64,000 bases of DNA from Nautiliales bacterium (GCA_030826765.1 JAUUDM010000033.1:1-64000), one strand, 5' to 3'; positions 27,943-38,140 are shown, counted from the first letter of the stretch. Translations and numbers: made by a program. Notes: a model not told the origin generated them from the sequence alone.

Positions 27943-27960
27943 AATAAAAAGGAGTTAAAA

Positions 27961-29103
27961 ATGGATAATGGTTATAAATTTGTAGAAGAAAATGAATATT
28001 TAGAAAATGCAAAAATAAAAGTAGTTGGTGTTGGTGGTGGTGGTGGAAATATGCTTAATTATATGATTGAAAAAGGCATAAAAGATATAGAAATGATATG
28101 TGCAAATACAGATGCGCAAGCTTTACAAGCCAACAAAGCACCTATAAAAATCCAATTAGGAAAAGAAGTAACAAAAGGTTTAGGTGCTGGAATGAATCCT
28201 GAAATCGGTAAAGCTGCCGCAGAAGAGAGTTATGATGAAATCAAAAGAGTTCTTGAAGGAGCTGACTTAGTTTTCATCTCTGCTGGAATGGGTGGTGGAA
28301 CAGGAACAGGAGCTGCGCCAGTAATTGCAAAAATCGCAAAAGAAATTGGAGCTTTAACTATTGGAGTTGTTACAAAACCTTTCAAAAGAGAAGGTGCTAA
28401 AAGAGCGAAATTGGCTGAAAACGGATTTAATGCTTTAAAAGATGAGTGTGATTCAATAGTTACAATTTTAAATCAAAAGCTTCTTTCTATTATAGATAGA
28501 AGAGCAAGTAGAAAAGATGCTTACAAAATGGTTGATAATGTACTACATCAAGCTGTAAGTGGAATTACAAATATTATTATTGCTGAAGGTGATGTAAATA
28601 CTGACTTTGCTGATTTACAAGCTGTAATGAGTCATAAAGGTATGGCACTTATGGGTATAGGTCATAAATCTGGGGAAAATTCCGCTTATGATGCTTTAAC
28701 AGAAGCTATAGAATCACCATTACTTGATGATGTTGATATCATGAGTGCAAAAGGATTGCTAATCAATACAACTACAAATGAAAATTATCCTTTGGTAGAT
28801 TTTGATGAAGCTATGAGCTCTGTTTTAGGAGATTTGATAGACAGTGAAGATGTAACTATTATCCAAGGGGAAGCTTACGATAATTCACTTGCAGATGATG
28901 AAATTAAAATAACAATTATAGCGACTGGATTTGATGATAATGAAAAAGCAGTAAACTTAACAAGCAAACCTAGTACTGAAGTTCCAAAACATTTAGATAT
29001 AAATTCATTAGCAAAAAAAGTAGCTGGTGGAAATGATTTTGGACTAGAATTAAGTGGAGAAGACATAGATATCCCTACTTATATGAGACATAGTAAAGAT
29101 TAA
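27961..29103 (+). CDS. ftsZ: cell division protein FtsZ
   Basis: VVGVGGGGGNMLNYM, GMGGGTGTGAAPVIAK. Confidence 0.98.
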   Translation: MDNGYKFVEENEYLENAKIKVVGVGGGGGNMLNYMIEKGIKDIEMICANTDAQALQANKAPIKIQLGKEVTKGLGAGMNPEIGKAAAEESYDEIKRVLEGADLVFISAGMGGGTGTGAAPVIAKIAKEIGALTIGVVTKPFKREGAKRAKLAENGFNALKDECDSIVTILNQKLLSIIDRRASRKDAYKMVDNVLHQAVSGITNIIIAEGDVNTDFADLQAVMSHKGMALMGIGHKSGENSAYDALTEAIESPLLDDVDIMSAKGLLINTTTNENYPLVDFDEAMSSVLGDLIDSEDVTIIQGEAYDNSLADDEIKITIIATGFDDNEKAVNLTSKPSTEVPKHLDINSLAKKVAGGNDFGLELSGEDIDIPTYMRHSKD

Positions 29104-29135
29104 TTATTTAATCTTACTTTTTTCTTACTTTTTAA

Positions 29136-29212
29136 CTCCCCATAGCTCAGCTGGATAGAGCGTCACCCTGCGGAGGTGAAGGCCACAGGTTCGACTCCTG
29201 TTGGGGAGGCCA
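29136..29212 (+). tRNA. tRNA-Arg (anticodon GCG), encoded CCA
   Basis: CTCCCCATAGCTCAGCTGGATAGAGCGTCACCCTGCGGAGGTGAAGGCCACAGGTTCGACTCCTGTTGGGGAGGCCA; anticodon loop CTGCGGA. Confidence 0.93.
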
Positions 29213-29262
29213 ACTAATAAAAATATACTAAAACCAATATCTAAAAAACAAATACTATTTTT

Positions 29263-29886
29263 TTAAGTATCAAATAATTTAAAGAAAATTTTTAAGCTCC
29301 TCTTTTCTTTATAACCCATTTTATAATATATTAATTTTAAATACTCTTTTACTTCTTTTGTAGTTAAACCTAATTTTTTAGCTCTTTGTTTAAGAATATA
29401 TTGAGGTATTTTTACTTTTGTTTTGAGAAATTTATTTATCAATTTTTCATACTGTTTATAATTTTTATTTACACAAAATCTTGCAAATACAAATGGTAAT
29501 TTATATTTTTTATGCCACTCATTAGCTAAATCTTTACAATTAGTTGAGTTTTTAAAATATCTTTTAAGTGCTTTATCACCTATTATCACTTCACCTTTTA
29601 AATTCAAAATTTTTGCTAAAATATTTGAAGTATTTGATTCAAAATCATCTTTTGTTTGACCTTGACAAACTAAAACGCTCATAACTTTTTTATTTGCAAT
29701 AATTCCAGCATCAAAACATTTTTTGTTTTTTGATTTAATTGAAGAAATAAATCCAGCTTCTACTAACTTTTTATCAAAAAGCCTATTTATTTGTGATGGA
29801 TAACCTTCTTTGGTCTTTATATTATATTTTTTTATAAAAATATGAAAAGGCAAAAGGTTTAGATAGTCTATTTTACCAACTACCAC
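29263..29886 (-). CDS. mqnA: MqnA-like futalosine-pathway (menaquinone) protein; GTG start proposed inside upstream gene
   Basis: VGKIDYLNLLPFHIFIKK typical of MqnA; residues upstream of this in the ORF track are read-through of the DUF2207 gene in another frame. Confidence 0.75.
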   Translation of the reverse strand: MVVGKIDYLNLLPFHIFIKKYNIKTKEGYPSQINRLFDKKLVEAGFISSIKSKNKKCFDAGIIANKKVMSVLVCQGQTKDDFESNTSNILAKILNLKGEVIIGDKALKRYFKNSTNCKDLANEWHKKYKLPFVFARFCVNKNYKQYEKLINKFLKTKVKIPQYILKQRAKKLGLTTKEVKEYLKLIYYKMGYKEKRSLKIFFKLFDT

Positions 29887-31624
29887 CACCGCCTCCACCA
29901 CTTCCACCTCCACTTGAATCACTTCCAGTAAAACTACTTGATGAGCTTTCACTTTGTGTATAATTTTTTGTAGTTTCAAAACTATCATATAAATCATCAT
30001 AAAGTCCGTCAAAATCAGATGTATCCCCTTCATACCACTCTATTTCTTTATTTAATTCAGAATATAACTTAAGCCAATGCTCACTCACTCCAAATAACAC
30101 TGCATAAGGTAAAATTTTATCTAAATATTCAGGGTCTTTCTCTAAAAATAACTTGATTTTATTTGCTTCTACTTTTTGAATAAAATCTTTAAATCCAAGC
30201 AAATATCGCAAAATATTAGCTCCTTTAGCTGTATAAACATCTACTTTTGAGCTAAAATATATTATTGGAATCAAAACTAATAAAATCAAAGGAAAAGGAT
30301 ATTTTAAAGTTTCTAAAATTTCAGTTGAAAGTCCAACAAGTTGAATTACAGGAACAATCATAAAAAGTATTTTCATAACTTTTGCTTTAATTAAAAAGAG
30401 AGCTATTAAAATAAAAACCATATCAAAAATCAAAAAGACACTAACACCTATCACATTTTCATCAGCAATAGATAATGTCTGATATCCTGCAAACACAATA
30501 AAAGGTAAAGCAACTAATAAATTTATCATAAAAAATCTACTTTTTGCAGATTTTGGAGTTTTAGAAAAATAACCTTTTTTTATAGCCCAATTAAAAAGTT
30601 TATCTTTTAATGTAGTTATGTTATGTCTCATAACTTTTGCTAAAATTAAATCTTCTTCTCCTAAAATAAAATAATCTTCTTTTACAAATAATATATCATT
30701 TAAATCTTTTAAAAATGGGCTCAATTCTTTATCTGATTCTGTTTTTTCAAGTATTATTTGTTTATCTTCTTTTTTAATTTTCAAATATCCTTTTGTAGCA
30801 AGTTCTAAAATAGCGGCTGTTACATCTTTATCATTAAATTCTTCATCTATTAAAACACCACTTTGTAAAATATCAAAGTTTTTAGGAGGATAATATTGCG
30901 GAGCAATTGGACCTAAATGAACGATATGTTTTTTATAAAAAATATAACTACCTATTGAAAAAACAATTACAAAAAACCATACCCACAAATTATTCGGCTG
31001 AGGCTTTTTATAGGCTTTGATTAAATTTTTATCAAAATATATTCCAACTGTTAATCCATTTTTTGGTGGTAGATCATTAAGTGTTATTAAATAGTTTAAT
31101 TCATCTATTTTTTTTACTTTTGCAGTAGTTGTTGTGCTTCCATAAACTCCACTAAAAGTTTTTATAGTGGCATTTTGTAAAATAGCAGGAAGTTTTAAAT
31201 ATATTTTTGCTACTTTTATAGGAATTTCCCATTCTGTCCCAACTGCATTAAATCTAATTGTATTTAATTTATCATTATATTCTCTAACAACTTTGTCCAT
31301 TGTGTACTTAATTTTATAAGTATGCACACCCGTTACTAATTTATGAGCATCCCCTATTCTAATAATCAATTTATTATCTTTTGTTGCAGTTACTAATTTA
31401 GCAAAGTGTTCATCCATACTTACACTAATATTTTCAGGCTTTCCCCTTAAAATAGGAATAAAACGAAAAATTCCGTGTTTTTTAACTTCACCAAAATTAT
31501 AAGTTATAACTTCACTTACATTTAATTTTCCATTTTGAGATACATTTAAATAAACATCATATTTATCAATTTCTTCAGCAAATAAAGAAACAATAAAAAT
31601 AAATAATACTAGTAACTTTTTCAT
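29873..31624 (-). CDS. DUF2207 predicted membrane protein with Gly/Ser-rich C-terminus
   Basis: Signal peptide, N-terminal beta domain, TM helices, SSSSSFTGSDSSGGGSGGGGGGSW tail; adjacent to lemA. Confidence 0.85.
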   Translation of the reverse strand: MKKLLVLFIFIVSLFAEEIDKYDVYLNVSQNGKLNVSEVITYNFGEVKKHGIFRFIPILRGKPENISVSMDEHFAKLVTATKDNKLIIRIGDAHKLVTGVHTYKIKYTMDKVVREYNDKLNTIRFNAVGTEWEIPIKVAKIYLKLPAILQNATIKTFSGVYGSTTTTAKVKKIDELNYLITLNDLPPKNGLTVGIYFDKNLIKAYKKPQPNNLWVWFFVIVFSIGSYIFYKKHIVHLGPIAPQYYPPKNFDILQSGVLIDEEFNDKDVTAAILELATKGYLKIKKEDKQIILEKTESDKELSPFLKDLNDILFVKEDYFILGEEDLILAKVMRHNITTLKDKLFNWAIKKGYFSKTPKSAKSRFFMINLLVALPFIVFAGYQTLSIADENVIGVSVFLIFDMVFILIALFLIKAKVMKILFMIVPVIQLVGLSTEILETLKYPFPLILLVLIPIIYFSSKVDVYTAKGANILRYLLGFKDFIQKVEANKIKLFLEKDPEYLDKILPYAVLFGVSEHWLKLYSELNKEIEWYEGDTSDFDGLYDDLYDSFETTKNYTQSESSSSSFTGSDSSGGGSGGGGGGSW

Positions 31625-32181
31625 AAATCTATCTTTGGCATTTTACTAACTTCATCTCTCTCATCTGCTTCTAATTCAAAATATGGTAACTCTTTAAATC
31701 CAAATTTTTGGGCTACTAAATTTGAAGGAAACATTTGAACTTTTGTATTATATTCTCTAACAGTTGCATTAAAATATCTTCTTGCATTAGAAATAGTATC
31801 TTCTGTATTTTTAAGCTCATTTTGTAAATTTATGAAGTTTTCATTTGCTTTAAGCTCAGGATAAGCTTCTGCAAGAGCAAAAATTCCACCTAAACTTTTA
31901 TTTAAAATGTTTGATGCTTGAACTTTATCTTCCAAAGAAGTTGCATTTGCAAAACTATTTCTTGCTTGAATTACTTTCTCAAGTGTTTCTTGTTCATACT
32001 TTTTATAACCTTTTATCGTATCAACAAGTGCAGGAATAATGTTATATCTTCTTTTTAGTTGAACTTCTATATCTGACCAGGCATTTTGAATATATTGTCT
32101 AAGCTTAACTAATGAATTATATATCGAAACAACATATAAAATACCCCCAACAATAAGTCCCAAAAATATCCACAATCCCAT
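31621..32181 (-). CDS. lemA: LemA family protein
   Basis: YNSLVKLRQYIQNAWSDIEVQLKRRYNIIPALVDTIKGY, AYPELKANENFINLQNEL. Confidence 0.95.
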   Translation of the reverse strand: MGLWIFLGLIVGGILYVVSIYNSLVKLRQYIQNAWSDIEVQLKRRYNIIPALVDTIKGYKKYEQETLEKVIQARNSFANATSLEDKVQASNILNKSLGGIFALAEAYPELKANENFINLQNELKNTEDTISNARRYFNATVREYNTKVQMFPSNLVAQKFGFKELPYFELEADERDEVSKMPKIDL

Positions 32182-32192
32182 ATTAACTCCTT

Positions 32193-33467
32193 TTATAAAG
32201 CATTTGCAATTAATTCAAGCGGATGTTTAAAAATAACATCACTTTTATTATTATTTAGTGCTTCTGTAATCTGAATTCTACATGCACTACATTCTGCTGC
32301 TACGACATCAGCTTTTGTTTCATCAATCATATCTGCTTTTATTTTACCAGCCTTTTGTGCTAAATCAAATTTTTCAGTTTGCATTGTAATCCCACCAAAT
32401 CCACAACAGATATTAGGGTCACTCATTTCAATTAAATTATAATTTTTTTCTATTAAACTTCTTGGTTCTTTATAAATTCCTTGTACTTTTCTGAAATGAC
32501 AAGGGTCGTGATAAGTAATTTTATCATTTTGCATAGCTTTTTTTGCTAAAAGTTCATTTAAATTTGTTTCTTTATAAAGCCACTCAGTAGCTCCAAAAAT
32601 TTTAGAATTAATTTTTTTATGTTTTTCTAAATATTCAGGGGCATACTCTTTAAAATAGTGTTCATAATCCACTTTCAACATCGCACTACAAGTCGCTTCT
32701 GGAACTAAAATTGCATCAACCTCATCAATCCATTCACTAAAATAATCCATATTAAATTTACTAAGTTTATCAGTAGTATCAAAATCTCCAGTAAAATAAG
32801 CAGGAGCAGAACAACACATCTGCTTTTTAGGAATAAAAATATCAATATCAAGAGCTTTTAATATTTTTACTAAAGCATCTCCAACCTCAACAAAATTATA
32901 ATTTGCCAAACATCCTATAAAAATAGCTACTCTTTTTTTTGGATTTTTTGCTGGAATTTTTTCAGGATATTTATTTAAAAATGATTTTTTCTTCATACTT
33001 GGGAGAAGTCTTCCTTTTTTAACTAAAGGAATTGAAAATTTACTTCTCATTGCATTTTTTTCTTCTTCTATCTTAAATCCACAAGTTTGAAACATATAAC
33101 CCATCTTAGCTACTAAATCAAATACTTTTCTATGTCTAAGTAAATAAAAAAAGACTCTTTTAAACCAACTAATTCCATATTTATCTGCTATATCTTTTCT
33201 TACATTTTCAATAGCAAAATCTGTTTGCAAATGGTTTGGACATACTTGCACACAATTCGTACATAAAAAACAACTTTCAAAAATATCTTTTGCATTTTTA
33301 TCAAGTTCAATATCTCCATTTTGATAACCAGCTAAAAGATCTAAAAATCCTCTTGGAGATGTTGTTTCATCTGGATTCACTCTATGAATTGTGCATTCTG
33401 GAATACATTTACCACATTTTATACATTCATCACTAATTTCTCTAAAATTAAAAATATTATTTTCCAT
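32193..33467 (-). CDS. (Fe-S)-binding protein, GlcF/GlpC-like with two ferredoxin and two CCG domains
   Basis: CIKCGKCIPECTIHR, CFLCTNCVQVCPN, CCSAPAYF, DPCHFRKVQGIY...CCGFGG. Confidence 0.88.
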   Translation of the reverse strand: MENNIFNFREISDECIKCGKCIPECTIHRVNPDETTSPRGFLDLLAGYQNGDIELDKNAKDIFESCFLCTNCVQVCPNHLQTDFAIENVRKDIADKYGISWFKRVFFYLLRHRKVFDLVAKMGYMFQTCGFKIEEEKNAMRSKFSIPLVKKGRLLPSMKKKSFLNKYPEKIPAKNPKKRVAIFIGCLANYNFVEVGDALVKILKALDIDIFIPKKQMCCSAPAYFTGDFDTTDKLSKFNMDYFSEWIDEVDAILVPEATCSAMLKVDYEHYFKEYAPEYLEKHKKINSKIFGATEWLYKETNLNELLAKKAMQNDKITYHDPCHFRKVQGIYKEPRSLIEKNYNLIEMSDPNICCGFGGITMQTEKFDLAQKAGKIKADMIDETKADVVAAECSACRIQITEALNNNKSDVIFKHPLELIANAL

Positions 33468-33484
33468 ATAATTTTGCCTTTTAT

Positions 33485-34270
33485 CTAATTATCGAATTTT
33501 ATCACAAATCCTCTTGTGTTACCACTTAAATCCTTATAAAAATAATAATTTTCTACATTTAAACTTTTAAAAAAGTCACACATTAACTTTTTTTGATTAT
33601 ATCCAAATTCACAAATAAGCAGTTTAACTTCTCTTTTCATTCCCTCTTTTACTATTTCTTTTAGCAAAAAAGTTCCATTATCTTTTGCAAAAAGTGCCTC
33701 TTCTGGCTCATATTTAAGCGCATCAAATTCCCATTCTTCTTCAACATACGGAGGATTTGAAATTATTATATCTATTTTTTCATCTACTTCATCAAGCAAG
33801 TTAGAAAGTCTAAAATTTACATTTACATTATGAGTTTTTGCATTAATTTTACTTATTTCGATTGCTTTTGGATTTATATCAGTTGCAATAAATTTAAATT
33901 GTGAAAATTTTTTAGCAAGAGTTATTGAGATAATACCACTCCCTACTCCTATTTCAGCAACTGTCGCTTTTGTAAAAGAGTTAAATTCTTTAATAGCTAC
34001 ATCAATTAATGGTTCTGTATCATCTCTGGGAACTAAAATACCTTCTTCAATATAAAATTTTTCTCCATAAAAATAAACTTCATTAAAAATATATTCAAGT
34101 GGATACTCTTTTTTTCTAAGTCCAATAATTTTTAAAAATTCTTCTTCATCAAATTCATATTCAGGATTTAAATGTAAAAATATATTATCTTTATTTAGAA
34201 GTTTAGAGAGAATATACTCTTTTTCGCTTCTGCTTAATTCTTTAATTTTTAATGCTTCTTTTATTTTCAA
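33485..34270 (-). CDS. prmC: peptide chain release factor N5-glutamine methyltransferase PrmC
   Basis: LVPRDDTEPL, VAEIGVGSGIISITLA, IISNPPYVEEEWEFDALKYEPEEALFA. Confidence 0.92.
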   Translation of the reverse strand: MKIKEALKIKELSRSEKEYILSKLLNKDNIFLHLNPEYEFDEEEFLKIIGLRKKEYPLEYIFNEVYFYGEKFYIEEGILVPRDDTEPLIDVAIKEFNSFTKATVAEIGVGSGIISITLAKKFSQFKFIATDINPKAIEISKINAKTHNVNVNFRLSNLLDEVDEKIDIIISNPPYVEEEWEFDALKYEPEEALFAKDNGTFLLKEIVKEGMKREVKLLICEFGYNQKKLMCDFFKSLNVENYYFYKDLSGNTRGFVIKFDN

Positions 34271-35642
34271 AAAATTCCTTTATAAATTGTTTTTCTTCTT
34301 TATTTAGCTTTTTTTTATTATACAATTTTTCTAAAATAGTTTTAATTTTTGGATTATCGGCATAAGGTAAAAGTTTATTATATAAATTTGCTGGCAATTT
34401 AAACTCTTTTTTGATTTTTATAAAACTTAACAAATATCCAACTATAACACCTAAAATAAAAATAGATAATAACATAATATAATTAGTTTTATATTTTGTA
34501 ACGATTTTTGTTTGAACTTGAATTTTAGATTTATTATTATCTATATTATTAACAACTACTCTGTTTTTATCTTTTATAACTTCCACAAAAACTGGTTTAG
34601 TTGAGATGTTTTTTACTTTCTTTTCTTTTATATCATAATAAGATATTTCAACAGGTGGAATTGTATAGTTATTATCAGCTAACACAACAAAACTTTTTTC
34701 ATATTTACTATAAATTTTATTATCTTTAATAATTTGAGTTATTTTTGGTTTATTATCATAAATAGTAGCATTTGGTATATCTATTTTTATATCGGATAAA
34801 TTATTTAAATCTCCATAACCTTCGATAATAAGTTTTCCATTTACTGGTTTATTTACTTTTACTTTTATTTTATCTAGATCCATAGATATTTTAAAATTAC
34901 CTATAATTCCATCATAAATTTTTTTTACTTTTATATCTATGTTTTTCGCTAATATTTTATATTTCATTACTTGTGTTACAAATCCAAAACTATCTATTGC
35001 AGACTTAGCAAATCCAAGTTTAAGCGCCACGCTAAAATGAATAATTCCTTCACTTTTTGGGATTAAAAGATATTTAACTTCAGCAACTTTATAAACTCCA
35101 TCAAAATAATCACTCTCTTTACCTACTTGTTTTAATGTAAAATCTCCTTTTGGTAAAATCATTTGAATAGCAGATACTTTTGCATTTGTTTTTTGATAAA
35201 ATTTAATATCTACTAAACTTGGATAACCTACTATTGCTTCTTTACTTGCATTAATTTCAAGTTTAAAATTTTTGTTTAATTTAGAGTCTTTTACTACATT
35301 TATTTTTATTGGTTTTGTATGATACTTTTTATTATCTACTTTTACAGTATATGAAGGAATAATTATTGATTTTAAAGGAGTAAAACTCCAACTTCTTATA
35401 AGTTTTTTTTGATAGTTTCCATTAATTATAGAAATGCTTTGAGAATTTGAAACTGATTCTATATTAAATCCAGCAATTTTATCTATTTTTGGAAAAGTTA
35501 TATTATTTCCATCTGCTATGATTGAATAAGTTACACCATCACCTTCAATTACATTTTGTTTATCAACTTTTGCGACTACATTCGCAAAAATATTCGTTAC
35601 TAACAACAAAAGAAATATAAATTTACCATTGATTATTTTCAT
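34242..35642 (-). CDS. BatD-like protein
   Basis: Signal peptide, large beta-rich region, C-terminal TM; between prmC and BatB-like gene. Confidence 0.75.
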   Translation of the reverse strand: MKIINGKFIFLLLLVTNIFANVVAKVDKQNVIEGDGVTYSIIADGNNITFPKIDKIAGFNIESVSNSQSISIINGNYQKKLIRSWSFTPLKSIIIPSYTVKVDNKKYHTKPIKINVVKDSKLNKNFKLEINASKEAIVGYPSLVDIKFYQKTNAKVSAIQMILPKGDFTLKQVGKESDYFDGVYKVAEVKYLLIPKSEGIIHFSVALKLGFAKSAIDSFGFVTQVMKYKILAKNIDIKVKKIYDGIIGNFKISMDLDKIKVKVNKPVNGKLIIEGYGDLNNLSDIKIDIPNATIYDNKPKITQIIKDNKIYSKYEKSFVVLADNNYTIPPVEISYYDIKEKKVKNISTKPVFVEVIKDKNRVVVNNIDNNKSKIQVQTKIVTKYKTNYIMLLSIFILGVIVGYLLSFIKIKKEFKLPANLYNKLLPYADNPKIKTILEKLYNKKKLNKEEKQFIKEFFENKRSIKN

Positions 35643-37266
35643 TATTTTTTCCTTTACTTAATGGATATAATAAGGTTTGAGATTTTATTTTGTTGAAAAT
35701 CTTTTGATTAGAATTTTTATTAATGCCTATTTTTATTGGTTTTATATTTTGTAATTTTCTTTTATTTACTCTTTTTTGAGCTTCTAACTTGTTTTGCTGT
35801 TTATTTTTAGTTTCCTGCTGTTGAGATTGATTCTTGTTTTGTTTTTGTTGTTCTTTTTGTTTATTATTTTGCTTTTTAGAATTATTTTTCTTTTCTTCAT
35901 TTTTTTGAGATTTATTTTTATTACTTTTATTATTATTTTGTTTCTCTTTATTTTGTTGTTTTTGATTTTTATTAGAATTTTGTTGTTGTTTATTATTATT
36001 TTTATTTTGCTTATGCTGTTTTTTCTTCTCTAAAAGTTCTAAATTATATTTAGCATCTTTATCATTTGGATTTAATTTAAGTGCATTTTTATATGAATTA
36101 ATTGCCTCATCAATTTTTCCCATTTTTGCATAACAATTACCTTTGTTATATTCTACTTTTTCAGCTAATTTTTTATCTTTTATTTGATTATAAACATCCA
36201 AAGCTTCTTTATATTTTTTCATTTTATATAGTGAATCTGCTTCATTATATTTAGCTTCATCATTATTTATTTTTTGATAAAGCTCAGCACTTTTTTGATA
36301 ATTTCCTTTTTGATAAGCAACTTTTGCCTGATTTAAATAGTGCCAATCAAGTATTGATGCATTTGAGTGAACTCCCATAAATAGAACAAAGATAGGAATC
36401 ATTCTTTTTAAATTTGAAATAGAGAAAAATCCTAAACTAATAAATAAAAGCCCAAACCACAATGGATAAATAAAAAGTTCTTTATAAACAACTACTTTTT
36501 TATTACTTTTTACTTTTTGAAAATTTTGTGAAATTAATTTATTTATATCACTATCTCCCGTTTTTGCAACTACTCCAAATTTAGTATATTTCAAAAATCC
36601 ATCATCTCTTTTTACTATAACTACTTTTCCATTATGCATAAGTAATCTTCCATCTTTTAGCTTAATTGGAGCACCCTGTTTCGTCCCAACTAAAAGTGCA
36701 TAAAGGTTAATTCCTTTGGTGTCTATTTGTTTAACACTTCCTCCATCTGTAAAAACTACTAAATCTTTATAACCCATTTTTTTAGCTGTATTGATTAGAT
36801 TTTGTAAATCAGTCCCCGATGAAGTTATATAACTGTTATTTATATTATTTAGTAAATATTTCAAAGTATCTTTATCTGTCGTATAAGGCGAGATTAGAAA
36901 TGTGTTATTACTAAAACCTAAAATCGCAATCTCTCCATTAAATTTATCAATAAACTGATTCATTTTATGTTTTGCAAACTCTAGTCTATTTGGATAAACA
37001 TCCTCTGCAAGCATTGAACGAGATATATCCAAAGCCAAAGCCACTTTTTTTAGATTCATATTAGTGGGAATCTCTTTTTTATCAGTTACAGGTCTTGCAA
37101 GGGCAATTACTAAAAAAATATAACCTATTGCTAAAAACACTTTTTTTAATTTATTTGATTCTTTATTAACTATTATTTTTGGATTTATATCTATTTTGGT
37201 CTCTTTTCTAAAAAACAGAGGCAAAAACCCAAGCAATAAAAATGCATAAGGATATAAAAAACTCAT
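35623..37266 (-). CDS. BatB-BatC fusion: VWA domain, TPR repeats and Q/N/K-rich tail
   Basis: ALDISRSMLAEDVYPNRL MIDAS-type motif, TPR NKGNCYAKMGKIDEAINSYKNALKLNPNDKDAKYNLELL. Confidence 0.88.
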   Translation of the reverse strand: MSFLYPYAFLLLGFLPLFFRKETKIDINPKIIVNKESNKLKKVFLAIGYIFLVIALARPVTDKKEIPTNMNLKKVALALDISRSMLAEDVYPNRLEFAKHKMNQFIDKFNGEIAILGFSNNTFLISPYTTDKDTLKYLLNNINNSYITSSGTDLQNLINTAKKMGYKDLVVFTDGGSVKQIDTKGINLYALLVGTKQGAPIKLKDGRLLMHNGKVVIVKRDDGFLKYTKFGVVAKTGDSDINKLISQNFQKVKSNKKVVVYKELFIYPLWFGLLFISLGFFSISNLKRMIPIFVLFMGVHSNASILDWHYLNQAKVAYQKGNYQKSAELYQKINNDEAKYNEADSLYKMKKYKEALDVYNQIKDKKLAEKVEYNKGNCYAKMGKIDEAINSYKNALKLNPNDKDAKYNLELLEKKKQHKQNKNNNKQQQNSNKNQKQQNKEKQNNNKSNKNKSQKNEEKKNNSKKQNNKQKEQQKQNKNQSQQQETKNKQQNKLEAQKRVNKRKLQNIKPIKIGINKNSNQKIFNKIKSQTLLYPLSKGKNNENNQW

Positions 37267-38114
37267 ACTCTTCTCCTAACATAAACTAAAAGTAAAACAA
37301 TTGCTAAAAGCAAAGGATAAATATATAAATACTCTTTGTAAATTAATTTATGAGTTATTTTACTTTTTTCTAAACTATCAATTTTTCGATATATTGGTAA
37401 AATATCATTAGGAGTAAGTGCTTGAAAAACTTCCCCACCACTATTTTTAGCTAAATAACTTAATAAATTAAAATTAACTTCATCAGCCCCACCTACTCCA
37501 ATAGTGTAAATTTTGATTTTATATTTTTTTATCTCTTTCATTACACTTTCTAAATCAACTTTACTTGAATTATCAACACCATCTGTAAGTAAAATGATGA
37601 TTTTTGTTTTTGCTTTGCTGTTTTTTAAAAGTCTTATACTTTGAACTAAACTATCTAAAATAGCTGTTTGCTGTCCAGCGATTCCTACATACATTTTATT
37701 TAAAATCTCTCTAACAAACTTTTTATTCTCAGTCAAAGGAGAAGCTATAAAAGAGTTAGTCCCAAACACTACAAGCCCAATTTTATCTGTTTTTCTTTTT
37801 TGTATGAAGTCATTAGCAGCTACTTTTACAAACTCAAATTTATTAAACTGGGCCATACTTCCACTACTATCAATACTTAAAACTATATCATCACCTTTAT
37901 TAGTTTGAATTATCTCTTTTTTCATATATGGATTACTCAAAGCCAATAAAATAGAAGTAAATATAAAAAATTTAAGCCAAAAATCACTATTTAACTTTTT
38001 AGTCATAGAAAAGTGTGGAAAATAGATAGCTACCCTTTTTTCTGGGCAAAATTTATAGCAAATAAAAAATAATATTAAAAGTAAAAATACCCACAAATTT
38101 CCGAACTCTAACAA
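37263..38114 (-). CDS. BatA-like VWA membrane protein
   Basis: LSIDSSGSMAQ MIDAS motif, LLTDGVDN, flanking TM helices. Confidence 0.88.
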   Translation of the reverse strand: MLEFGNLWVFLLLILFFICYKFCPEKRVAIYFPHFSMTKKLNSDFWLKFFIFTSILLALSNPYMKKEIIQTNKGDDIVLSIDSSGSMAQFNKFEFVKVAANDFIQKRKTDKIGLVVFGTNSFIASPLTENKKFVREILNKMYVGIAGQQTAILDSLVQSIRLLKNSKAKTKIIILLTDGVDNSSKVDLESVMKEIKKYKIKIYTIGVGGADEVNFNLLSYLAKNSGGEVFQALTPNDILPIYRKIDSLEKSKITHKLIYKEYLYIYPLLLAIVLLLVYVRRRV

Positions 38115-38134
38115 AACTATCCTTTTTTTACAAG

Positions 38135-38140
38135 ATTATA
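38135..38140 (-). promoter_or_regulatory. -10 element upstream of batA-batBC-batD
   Basis: Reverse strand TATGATATAATCTTG. Confidence 0.5.

Noticed and set aside
29887-30033. N-terminal extension of the MqnA ORF given in the track
   Set aside because: It reads the DUF2207 Ser/Gly tail in the wrong frame; family similarity begins only at VGKIDYLNLLPF.
35794-36033. 79-aa ORF of almost pure Leu/Ile/Phe on the + strand
   Set aside because: Complement of the Lys/Asn/Gln-rich tail of the BatB-TPR protein; artefact, not a membrane protein.
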